In this document: piece by piece, positions 54,842 through 64,000 of the stretch | How positions within the stretch are numbered: the first letter of the stretch is position 1 | Layout: the number at the start of each line of letters is the position of its first letter | Assembly: GCA_945643635.1 (NCBI GenBank) | Contig: CALZFC010000082.1 | Span: 1,071,501 to 1,135,500, forward strand | Reading direction: 5' to 3' | Origin: Allodiplogaster sudhausi | Taxonomy: Eukaryota > Nematoda > Chromadorea > Rhabditida > Diplogasteridae | DNA: 64,000 nt | Translations under genes and position numbers: made by a program | Notes under the pieces: model-generated | The model's input: only the letters and a program-made list of their open reading frames with translations | What the model was told of the DNA's origin: nothing | Databases searched by the model: none

Positions 54842-57800
54842 AGCGTTCTGCCGGCTACAACGACGTCACCGGAGACTTCCTCGGCTCGGGCGCGTTTGGC
54901 AGCGTGTTCCGTGTTAGTATGACTCCCTCCCTCTCAACCTCCCTCTCTCTCTCCCCCCCCCCCTCTCTCTCTCTCTCTTTCATACACTCTGGGGGACGAG
55001 GCAGTGTACACCATGTATGTACATAGATATATATTAGATATGCGAAGTGATGAGGACATGCCATGCAATTTCCTCGTAGGATTGTATGTTTTTTTGCACT
55101 ACGAACAACCCTGCACAACTTTTTTTCCAAAAACAAATATGCCAAAATGGGAGGCATCTGAAAATGTTACGCTGTTTACTGAAATTTTTTACGCAGGTTG
55201 TTTGGCTTAGAGGTGTCAACGACCCGGCCCGATGAGCCGGCGGGCCCAACATTCCGTGGGCCCGGGCCCAAGGAAGTTGGGCCCGCGTGGGGCCCGTTTG
55301 GGCCAGATTATTCGAGAAATTGGTGAATGATCAACTGATTTCGAAATGTTCGCTGAATGGAATATATACTTAATCCAGTTTACCTCTCTTATCACATCAC
55401 CATGGCTGACAGCCATCCAGAGTTAGGCGGTCTATTTGAAAAAATTGTGATTTCTGTGTTTTGAAAATGGAATTTTTGACGAGCAACACCAAGGTTCGGG
55501 TTTCGATGCACTACAAGAACACCTTTCTGGCAGGCCAATGAAAATCCTTATTTTCCATTTTTCTTATCATTTATAGTCAAATATAATAAGAAATTCAAAC
55601 AAAATAAACAAAATAAGAAGCGATCATAAATGTTTTTGTTCGCTGTGAAAATAACCTTACGTGGAAATCGAACGGCATGTCCTCATCACATTTTGAATTA
55701 CTGAAATTAATTAAATTAATCATATTAATTCCGGACCCAATGACAATGTTGGACGGTACTGTATACAAGAAGGTTCGGAATGCGCGCGGGATTCGCTGGT
55801 GCATTGTAGGTCAGCCACTGCGTCTTCGTCGCATCGTTCCGTGGCGCATTCAGAAGTTATGGAAGAGTCCTTCTTGCGATGGAGCTCGGTCAGCTGGGAA
55901 CACTCAAGCGTCTCCAGGGCTGCCTCAACGAGCAGCAAATTGCTCTGCTTATCTCTGACATCACTTCTGTCAGTTTGGTTGTTGAATAAGAATGATTAAG
56001 GGAAAGGGAGAGCGAGAAGGAAAATACTATTAATCTAGAAGGAAATGAAGTTAAAGGAACCAGGCACTGAATAATTCTACAGTAATACATTTGGATAATA
56101 CAAACATAACAAGATTAATTCTTTATTTAACAACGCATTGTCAAGCGAAGCGATATTCTCGATTTTTTGGCGAAACCTACTAATATTATTTTATTAGAAT
56201 GAAAATGAATTTAATGATAATCAAACAAAGCAACAAATGGTGAATTTTAGTCCTATATTCTGTGATCGCACGCCTTAGCTGAATACAACCTTCTGAAAGA
56301 GCACAGAGCAAAGGCAAATACCTACACTCAACCAGAAGCAAAAATTGCCAACGATGAACAAACAACGCGCCAAAAGCTGTAGCCGACAATACACTACCCG
56401 CAGAGGAAGCTGCTAGCACACGACGAGAACGGGAAAAGGAATAAAACAAGTGTCGGAGGAAAAAAACTAGACGGATAGGGATGAACATACACTCAGCTTG
56501 ATAACGAACATCTAATTACAGCAGATTCGCTCCTCCTTAAGCCTCCCAAAGACATTCTTAACGTACGGTTTCACCCCGAGCCCGTCTCGGGGCCTGATCA
56601 GCCGTCGCACCGAAACCTAATCATTAAAGTTAAACCAAGCGAAACTTTACAGGGTGCTGCCTTCTGTCACAGTCGGGACGTAGTTCATTGTGACATCAAG
56701 CCGGAGAACACCGTTCTCGCATCCTCCGGAGTGGTCAGAGATTCGCTGTGCAAATTGTTCACTTTAAAATTTTTTTCGCCTACTTACAATTAGAACTGAT
56801 GATTGCAAATGCTCTGAATGTTAATGCGAAAATCGTTTGCCATATACTTGGAATGTTAAGGCCAAAATCGTAGACTTCAATCTTGCTCGGATCTGCCCTC
56901 TGAACGGCCCGTTCTTGCGCAGCATACGTGGCACGCTCACCTTGTTAGTTTTATATATTTGTTTATCTGGATTGTTTTAATAAATTAATAGACACGGGAG
57001 AGAGACTTAACCGAGAGAATTGAGCAATCAGATAAATAAGAGGCTCGCAACAAGGCGGCCAATATGATGCATAGGGCACCAAAACAAAAAGAACATTAGA
57101 AAGGAAGTAAAATATATATCACAATTAATTAGTTGCCATAATTATAACACGAATAGATAATTCAACGAGAGAGGACATGATTCTTAATGAGAAGGCGAGC
57201 AGATGGCAACGATAAATCAAAAATCTTGTCGGGCAGTCTATTCCAAGAGTCGACAATCCTATTTGCAAAAAAGTTCATATACATGCTAGAATGAAACTTG
57301 AACTTACGCAGCTTAAAGCGATGTCCTCTAGTAAACCCAACTGGTGAGAAACTAAATATATCAGTTGACTTGATACCATATAGGCCTTTAACAATCTTAT
57401 AAGCAACGACAAGGTCATTAATATCACGGCGGGCATAGAGCTGCTCTATATTTACAAACGCTAAACGCTCACTGTAGGGGAGGAGGGAGAGACCGCATCT
57501 TTTAAAGGCAAGTCGCGTGAAGTGCTTCTGAATGTTCTCAATCTGGTTAATAAGGTAAATTTGGCTAGGGGACCATACTTCCATGCAAAATTCAAGGAAA
57601 GGGACAAATAAACGAACTAGATAAGTGATATTGCGAGATCTAAAGTTCCTTAGTATATGGAAGAAGGCTCTAGTTGCTCGTCTACAAATCAAATCAATAT
57701 GGTTTTGGAAAGAAAGATCATTAGACATTTGGACCCCAAGGTCACGATAAGATGAAGTGGGAGGTATTGCCTGAGAAAGTAGGGTAGGTTGAAAGGTTGG

Positions 57801-59431
57801 GTGGGCATGTCCAATGGCCATGAACATCGTCTTCTTGAAGTTGATGGCGAGTCCCCAGTCGGATGACCACTCGGCAACACAATCGAGAGCGCGTTGCAGA
57901 AGCACAGTATCTGCAACAGTATATATTTTAGCATCATCAGCATAAAGTGTACAGAATGAGCCAATGGGTAAGTACTCGGGAAGGTCATTAATGTAAAGAA
58001 GAAACATAAGTGGGCCACAGACGCTTCCCTGAGGGACTCCAGAAGGAACCGCGTATTCATAGGAAAGTTCCCCGTCCACTATTACCCGCTGTGTTCTATC
58101 GGTGAGGAAAGAAGAGAGGCAACGGAGGAGAGAGCCAGATATACCATAGCAGGAGAGCTTCTTAATAAGAAATGGGAGAGGGATAGTGTCAAATGCTTTA
58201 GAATAGTCAATATAGACAGCAAAGGAGGACGAGTCAACCGCGGAGTGCCAGGTGGAGAGAGAGGAAAGCAGAGCAGAGGCGCATGATTTTCTCCTACGAA
58301 AGCCGTGCTGAGAAGGAGAGAGGAGGCCATGTTCATCAAGATAAGCAAATAGCTGCTTGCACACAATGCGCTCAAATGTTTTAGAAATGCCTGAGGTAAG
58401 GGAAATGGGTCTATAATTAGCAGGGTCGCTAATGTCGCCTTGGCGCTTATAAATGGGCTTAACATGAGCTGTTTTCCAGAGAGAAGGACAAATGCCATGA
58501 AGGAGGAATCGGTTAAAAAGTATAGTAAGAGGAACAGAGGTAGCTACAGAAGTGCCTTTAAGAAATGCATAGGGAACTCCGTCAGGAGTACAAGAGTTTC
58601 GAAGGGGAAGACTTCTAAGCATATGGTGAACTGTAACGGCTGAGAAGTCTAAGTAATCAATTCGTGCAGATGTCCTAGATGGGAAGAAATTACATGCAGA
58701 TGGTGAGGGTATGGAGGAGGAGTAGGATAATTGGAAAGAATTTGCAAAGCAGGTAGCCTTTTCGGAGTTGTCAGTCAAAGTGCGGCCAGAAACACGATCT
58801 TTAATTGCACTAATAGTAGGTTTTGCCTTGACGCGGCCGTTAACAAAGCTGAAGAATGAACGAATAGAACATGATGACACGGCACGTTTCTCTTGGTCAC
58901 GCTGATAAATACGTGTAGCACGTCTAAGCCTGGATGAGGAACGGACAAAAGGTTGCATACCGTGGGCATGGGAGGATCTGTATAGCTTACGACATTTACG
59001 AAAGAGCCTGTTAATACGAGAAGGGTAGCGAACATTCTTAGGTTTAATTTTTATAAGGGGAACTGTAACAGCTATAATTTCATGAATGATTGACAGTTTT
59101 AGCTGCTCTTTTTCTTCTATCGCACTCTCGATCTCGCTTGCTTCATCTCTCTCTCTTTCTCTCTCAAGCTGTTTTTCTCTCTCTCACTATTGTCTCTCTC
59201 TTTCAGTGCTCTGGTTGGCAGAAACTATTGTAGCACATACCAATTGTATGTACATACGTTCTTATCAAATCTCGCCGTTCAGCCGAGCGCCCGAAATGGC
59301 CGCCAACCGCGAGTACGGCCGGAAGGTGGATGCTTTCGCCATCGGGAGGTCCGCCATCGAGTTGGCACTCGTGAGCTTTTTAATTAATTAATTAATTAAT
59401 ATATTCGTTTATCGCAAATATATATACATAC

Positions 59432-59472
<41 letters not shown>

Positions 59473-60378
59473 TATTGAGGTTTATAATACCTCGCTTGTA
59501 TTATGCAAGTGAATACTAGGGAAAATAACAAGAAGGGGATGGGGACGGGAAGCTTTTCACTTACCGTAGTTCACTTGTTTAACGCACAGTACTCTTTATC
59601 TATATTATGGCTGCTATGGCGTTTATTCTTTAGTTTTTTTATCAACAAAAATTAACGTTTGCACAGGAGAAGAGCGTCGAGTTCGACGAGAAGAGCGTCG
59701 CGCCGGTCGGATACTCTCAGGAGTATTACAGCTTTCTCGGTAAGTTCTTAAATGGCTAGAGTACCGGTGGTGAAACAAAAGAACAAGATATAAGATGATG
59801 ATGACAAATCATTTTGCAGGCGACGCCTTGGCTCCGAGCCCAGAGGCTCGTTCGCATGCGGCTGAGCTCGAGACGCATCTCTTCTTCCGGTATGTGTCAA
59901 TTAATGTACTCTTCCTCACTACTCGCATAGGAAGACTTACATTTGTACTAGCCATATCAACACTTGTAACCAATCATTTTCCATCTCTCAGGCCTGTCAA
60001 GGAGATGGAAACGCAGCTCCGGCTCCAGATCACGGAAATCGCGAAAGACCGTTAGTGCCTGCTTCAAGCTTTTCAAATATGACAAGACCAGAATAAAACA
60101 GACAGGGAGAGACATGAAAAGACGGGGGTGAAAGTGAAAGTGAATGTGAGAGTATGAGTGAGAGTGAAAGTGTAAATGAAAGTGAGAATAAGAATGAGAG
60201 CGAGCTAACGGAGTCATATAATGTAGTATTATTTCATTATTTTGAGAACTAGCTTGCAGAGCCGAAACAGCTTGCGCAAGGTGAGCAGTTGGAGGAGGAG
60301 CGCAGTGAGATGGACGTCGTTGGCGGAAAGGACTTGTTCGCCCCGTCTTCTCCCCGACCAACCCCGGCTGCACGCTGA
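54842..60378 (+). CDS. STE20-like protein kinase, copy C, LINE in an intron
   Basis: Plus-strand exons: Gly-loop 54845-54910 (GDFLGSGAFGSVFR); hinge 55810-55968 (LLAMELGQLGTLKRL); catalytic loop 56653-56733 (VVHCDIKPENTVLASSG); 56861-56944 (AKIVDFNLARICP, DFN for DFG); APE/F-helix 59282-59370 (RAPEMAANREYGRKVDAFAI, GRSAIELAL); 59667-59739; 59820-59889 (PSPEARSHAAELETHLFF); 59992-60049 (coiled-coil-like KEMETQLRLQITEIAKD); last exon about 60258-60378 (QLEEERSEMDVVGG, TGA), followed by AATAAA at 60384. No stop in any exon. The exon with the ATP-anchoring Lys was not found. HRD is HCD and the DFG Gly is Asn, so weak or no activity is likely. A 2.1-kb antisense LINE sits in the intron after the DFN exon. 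MSP and STE20-like fragments adjoin, but a sperm role is only a guess. Confidence 0.7.
54935..54982. repeat. CT-rich microsatellite
   Basis: (CT)n with a run of about ten C, directly after the Gly-loop exon's donor region. Confidence 0.85.
55207..55300. mobile_element. GC-rich hAT-like relic in kinase copy C intron
   Basis: GAGGTGTCAACGACCCGGCC start and GGGCCC runs, paralogous to the relic at 48632 in copy B. Confidence 0.6.
56955..59095 (-). mobile_element. Non-LTR retrotransposon (CR1/Jockey-like), 5'-truncated, open RT frame
   Basis: Lies antisense in an intron of kinase copy C. The 3' UTR (57161-56955) shares GGTGCCCTA, a TTGGCC-hairpin region and the CCAGATAAACAA terminus with the element at 34647-37919. 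The 5' truncation falls at the end of the endonuclease domain (about 59095). A short AGTTTTA on both sides may be the target duplication. Younger than the other copy: its frame is undamaged. Confidence 0.9.
57162..58958 (-). CDS. LINE ORF2 remnant: reverse transcriptase, 598 codons open
   Basis: Uninterrupted frame (open further upstream to about 59090). The reverse transcriptase runs from about residue 125 (VPYAFLKGTSVATSVPLTIL) through NYRPISLTSGISKTFE, YIDYSKAFD, SGVPQGSVCGPL and the catalytic YADDAKIY (codons at 57931-57945, about residue 340). It ends with the C-terminal block TRGHRFKL and NRIVDSWNRLPD. No endonuclease because of 5' truncation, so it cannot move by itself. A five-residue gap relative to the 34.9-kb copy lies before LEFCMEVWSP. 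Confidence 0.92.
   Translation of the reverse strand: MQPFVRSSSRLRRATRIYQRDQEKRAVSSCSIRSFFSFVNGRVKAKPTISAIKDRVSGRTLTDNSEKATCFANSFQLSYSSSIPSPSACNFFPSRTSARIDYLDFSAVTVHHMLRSLPLRNSCTPDGVPYAFLKGTSVATSVPLTILFNRFLLHGICPSLWKTAHVKPIYKRQGDISDPANYRPISLTSGISKTFERIVCKQLFAYLDEHGLLSPSQHGFRRRKSCASALLSSLSTWHSAVDSSSFAVYIDYSKAFDTIPLPFLIKKLSCYGISGSLLRCLSSFLTDRTQRVIVDGELSYEYAVPSGVPQGSVCGPLMFLLYINDLPEYLPIGSFCTLYADDAKIYTVADTVLLQRALDCVAEWSSDWGLAINFKKTMFMAIGHAHPTFQPTLLSQAIPPTSSYRDLGVQMSNDLSFQNHIDLICRRATRAFFHILRNFRSRNITYLVRLFVPFLEFCMEVWSPSQIYLINQIENIQKHFTRLAFKRCGLSLLPYSERLAFVNIEQLYARRDINDLVVAYKIVKGLYGIKSTDIFSFSPVGFTRGHRFKLRKFKFHSSMYMNFFANRIVDSWNRLPDKIFDLSLPSARLLIKNHVLSR
59380..59470. repeat. AT microsatellites
   Basis: (ATTA)n at 59381-59402 and (AT)n at 59437-59468, in a kinase intron. 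Confidence 0.95.
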
Positions 60379-61019
60379 GTGAAAATAAAGTACTATTTGG
60401 CTTCCGTCTCGAACACCAGATCTTAGAACTAAATTTCAAGTAGAAAAACACTACCCTTCTTACCGGCAAGAAGAAAAACACTACCCTTAAGAGGCAGAAG
60501 TCCAATAAAATTTTCGAAATTCCCACAGTACTAAGACATTTGAATAATCCAAATAGGGTTGTCTTCGAGCGGGGGTTTTAGTACTAAGAATACACTAAGC
60601 AAGAATAGTAGTGGTCCCGACACCTAAGCAAGCCTAGTAAGGGTCAGTACGGCTAAGCTAGGGTTATACACGCCTAGCTTAATTTTATAATTCTATCTAA
60701 AAATGACTATCCATCTGGAAAATTTTCCTTGATGCCAAACAAAGGAGGATTAGAAACATAAAAGTCTGTGATGGCTGCAAGATTTAAAAAAAAGTTTTGT
60801 TTCTCTGTCTTTCAAAACAATGAAAACATTCTAAACAAGAAATTGGTTTCGAGAAACAAGTCGCACAATTGCAGACGTAATCTCGACTCTTTCTTCAGTG
60901 GTTCCAGCGGCCGCCTCTTTACCTCTTTACTTCTTTAAGCGCTGGCTGCAAAGTTATCTGTGATTACAATTCACCATGAATCATAATAGCTATTTTCTTC
61001 AAGGTAAAGGCTCAATTCA

Positions 61020-61182
61020 GGATTTCTCGTTTGTCCCTAGACAGCCTCAGAAGTGGAAGAAGATAAATATAAAGAGCGGGACGATTAGAGGGAGTGCAAG
61101 AGACATGAGGAGGGCACCTTTGCAGTGGAGGCGCTTGCAGAGTCACTTCACGGAACCGTGGTACTCTCCAACCTGTTCCAGG
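61020..61182 (+). pseudogene. Exon-like relic, acidic, unknown
   Basis: One frame gives VEEDKYKERDD, a stop, then GTFAVEALAESLHGTVVLSN followed by a CAG/GTA donor. The paralogous segment keeps only the LSNxFQ end at 50175. Probably a broken exon of an unidentified gene shared by both segments. Confidence 0.35.
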
Positions 61183-61338
61183 TATATATGTATATATTTT
61201 GCTGTCGCTTGGTGAAGTTTGTTATAGAAAAGGTCTAGCTGGGAAAGTATGAAAATTGGACTTCTACATTGAATTCCATACTATAAACTTGCTTGCACTT
61301 TGGATTAAAGATTAATCGCACGGCGGAATACACATATG

Positions 61339-61769
61339 CAATGGTGGCCGCTCTGGCCCCGACCCCAGGCCCCGGCCCCCGGCCCTGGGGGCCGGGGCCG
61401 GGGCCGACCCTGGGGGCCGGGGCCGGGGCCGGGGCCGACCTCGGGGGCCGGGGCCGACCACGAGGGCCGGGGGCCGTGGATAATTGAGTGAAGTTCACCC
61501 CCAGTTGAACAGCATGAGCCAATTTATGATGAAAAGTGCCCCGATTTATTTTGTATGCGTTACAGATGTACGTATTTTCTCAGTTTTGGATGAATTTTTC
61601 CTCCGACGCAAATATTTTTCAGAAAATTTCAAGATTTGGAGCCGGGGCCTACTTCGGGGCCGACCCTGGGGGCCGGGGCCGATCTCTGGGGCCGGGGCTG
61701 ACAACGGGGGCCGGGGCCTACCCTGGGATCCGGAGCCGGATATTTTGGCTTAGGCCCCGGCCACCCCTG
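61339..61769. mobile_element. Non-autonomous GC-rich hAT-like element with 8-bp target duplication
   Basis: 431 bp. The right end reads GGCCACCCCTG, the inverse of CAGGGGTGGCC; the left end CAATGGTGGCCG matches with changes. Flanking CACATATG occurs at 61331-61338 and 61770-61777. Arrays of GGGGCCGG near both ends surround an AT-rich core. The paralogous segment has one uninterrupted copy of the site near 50547. Confidence 0.92.
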
Positions 61770-62106
61770 CACATATGTATATTGAACAATGCAATTTTCT
61801 TTAAATGTTTTTTTATGCACGTTTTCCGCTGCCCGAATAATTTCCCGTTCACATGTACAAATAATTAATTCGCCATGGAAGGATCTGTGATCAGCGAATG
61901 CTACCACAAGAAACCACCTCTGATTAATCGGAAGCTGCAATAATTAGGAGGACAGTTGAGATGATGGGAGATGATGGCAAGTTCTATGCTTATGTCACAC
62001 TGTCACGCATTGCAATGAACTTGTGTAGATATTCATACGACCATGAACAGTATGTAGTTAATGCAATATTGAGACCGATGCCATTTATTAATTAAAGCAC
62101 TTCCTC

Positions 62107-63886
62107 TCATGAGTCATTCGGCATGTTTTGGAGTTGCGACATTGGAGCAACCACACGCCGACTTTTGGCTGATCGGAATGAACTGATAAGACGGCAAAAT
62201 GGAGTCAGCCAGAGATCTACGAATGCCCGCCGATATGGACGGAAGACGTAGAGAATGAGGAAGTAGTAGGCAAACCTGAGGAATCTATATATTGATCTAA
62301 AGGGAACTCAAGTCAATTCTGTACTCATTGGTCATTAAATGGTTCTTGTTCTACATCCACAAGAGAACTCAAGTCAATTCATGAATCCACTGGTCATTGA
62401 ATTTTTCTTTTTCTACATCCCCAGAACTAGTCTTTCCAGCCCAGGAGAAAAAACGCTTTTCTCACGGGCTGAAAGTGTAGAGTAGAAGAAAAGAAAGGAT
62501 GACGACTCTGCAGAGATGCATCTCTCGAATAACAAAAGTCGGTATCAAAAATGTAGCTAAAATTTATAGCTGATTTGTCACCTAATTCGATACACTTTAA
62601 TTTAGCTAATATACGAACATACGATGAAGACAACTGTTGGAATCACGATGAAAATCGGAGCAACAAAGGCGAAGGAAAAGAGAAGGCGATTTGTGTTGTG
62701 GAGAAGCTCGAAGGTGGCTTGGGTTAATGAAGGGCGCATCTAAAGATGACAGTGAGATATCCTCAGATTATTAGTAATTTTCATTTAAATTTTGTATTCC
62801 CTTCAGTGAACCTTGTTTGATCTCATTTATTATGTTATTAAAGAAAACACTCTGACAAAAGTTAGCTGGTTACCAGTTCCGTTTGCTTTACTGTCGCTCG
62901 TTTCATGGAAATCGTTGCGAGAAGCAAGATCGTCAGATTTGTGCCGTACGCAAAGATCAGAATCATAGAGGTTGTGTTATCTTCATTTACTCGCATCATT
63001 CCATACTCTTCCTTTAGCAGTGTTTCATCCATTCCTCCAACAGAATTCTGAAGAATACAGAAAAATTAGCGATAAACACTATTCAGAATCTTTTTTTAAC
63101 CTCTAATGGTGTCTTCGTAGTATTGAACAAGCCAGTGATAAATGCAACGTTAAAGATGGCAAATGCTGAAGAGACCACATGGATGACACTAACGATTGCA
63201 TATCGCCTTAAAGAAGAGCACCATGCTTTTTTACTGCTAATAATTTGTGCATAATTATACAAACCAACGAATCGGGAGCTCACGGTAGCGTCTTAAGAAC
63301 ACATTTTTCAAAGACAAACCATCCGTAACCGACAGGTAATTGACGAAGACGCCTGAATCGTCGATTTCAAAAGAAAATACATCAACAAGGAAGTAATTGT
63401 TATTGCCTACCAACAAATGCAGCCGTCGTAACGAAACATGTATTCCCGGCGAAGATGACAAATATGAGGTGATTGACAAGAGGAGAAACTCGGCGAAATA
63501 TTCCAGTGAAGAGTAGGGCCTAAATTGGAATTGAAAGCCATGCATATTTCTATTCTCATTAAGTGTCATACCTTCACAGCGCAAGGAATGAAAGGCTGGC
63601 TGATGCTCCACAAAACCGAGTGAATGATGCAACTTATCAGAAGAACAATAGTCGGTGGCCCACTTGAAATCTTCTCGTGCGGCCATTCTCGAACATTTCT
63701 GGAATAAGAGGGGACACGTAATTTAACTCAACGTTATAATAAATAATTATCTTACCTTCGCACGATGATGAGTAGTGAAATCGCTGTTGCTACTGAGATG
63801 ATTAGAACGCAGAGTTGTAATGGAAAGTTGTAGTAGCTAAGGGCCTGATAACTAGGAAGAAGGCTCGCCATGTCACTGGAAGCCAT
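62107..63886 (-). CDS. Seven-transmembrane chemoreceptor-like GPCR, complete
   Basis: Minus strand, about eight exons: 63886-63757 (ATG; TM1 FPLQLCVLIISVATAISLLI), 63700-63573 (TM2, TIVLLISCIIHSVLWSIS), 63521-63413 (TM3, NHLIFVIFAGNTCFVTTAAF), 63352-63262 (loop, KNVFLRRYRELPIR), 63210-63101 (TM4, AIVSVIHVVSSAFAIFNVAF), 63048-62872 (acidic loop then TM5, MILIFAYGTNLTILLLA), 62740-62612 (TM6, LLFSFAFVAPIFIVIPTVV) and about 62275-62107 (TM7, FAYYFLILYVFRPYRRAF, basic tail, TGA at 62107). Acceptors and donors are present; only the last junction's phase is unclear. The frame is open throughout. Not Str-like: it lacks the GRYKYLL and ALCVQ motifs, so it belongs to another nematode serpentine family that I cannot name. 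Confidence 0.72.
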
Positions 63887-64000
63887 TGTGAATGGACACA
63901 GAATGAGATGATTGCGAGGGATTTCACGTACAGCTAAAAGTATGTTTTGGAATTGTTGCTGGACATTCTATGAGTCATACTAACCATTAGAACGTTATGT

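Larger units (their letters stand above)
60750..61900. repeat. Segmental duplicate of 49440-50690, split by a hAT element
   Basis: See the partner entry; same landmarks in the same order, interrupted only by the 431-bp element at 61339. Confidence 0.85.

Noticed and set aside
56186..56488. 100-codon minus-strand frame in kinase copy C
   Set aside because: Lies in an intron, has no splice partners on its strand, and its composition is not protein-like.
61235..61522. Pro/Gly/Ala-rich frames in GC-rich DNA
   Set aside because: Translation of the GGGGCCGG arrays at the end of the hAT element.

Overview
The window is nuclear DNA of a nematode, most likely a free-living rhabditid or diplogastrid type (the genus is not determinable here). 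The evidence is a decayed major sperm protein (MSP) gene, several serpentine chemoreceptors of the nematode Str type, a nematode-style Thr-rich/cysteine secreted protein, and many small exons with typical donor and acceptor sites. Most real genes are split into exons of 50-250 bp, so the long open frames are mainly retrotransposon, and GA/CT microsatellites create many false frames.

Left third (1-24 kb, nearly all coding on the minus strand): a small secreted-peptide gene present twice (0.1-0.4 and 11.0-11.25 kb); an unrecognised multi-exon gene (3.0-5.8 kb); a 230-codon frame split by one TGA (5.9-6.6 kb); an intact-looking Str receptor (8.0-10.4 kb) and its truncated paralogue (18.8-20.6 kb); an unrecognised multi-exon gene (14.3-16.8 kb); and a third, N-terminally incomplete Str receptor (22.1-24.2 kb). 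The peptide and receptor pairs mark an old tandem duplication of about 10 kb.

Middle (24-41.6 kb): GA/CT-rich DNA; a non-autonomous hAT element with a clean 8-bp target duplication (26.3-27.0 kb); a Thr-rich cysteine-domain secreted protein gene (27.5-29.2 kb); and a tandem array of five ~650-bp units, each with a tRNA-Pro(CGG) facing a tRNA-Glu(CTC). The array holds a 1,586-bp near-palindromic Tc1/mariner-like foldback element and a non-LTR retrotransposon. A TTAA-flanked piggyBac-like MITE and a gene related to the cap-1 2'-O-ribose methyltransferase CMTR1, lacking its SAM loop, follow.

Right third (43-64 kb): a family of STE20-like protein-kinase copies (one broken, one single-exon relic, one inverted scrap, one nearly complete but with a LINE in an intron); an MSP pseudogene directly behind a MITE; a second hAT element whose empty site survives in a paralogous segment 11 kb away; and a complete seven-transmembrane receptor at the right edge. 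The overall picture is a fast-turnover accessory region: tandem gene families (chemoreceptors, kinases, tRNAs) being duplicated, broken and invaded by at least five transposon types.
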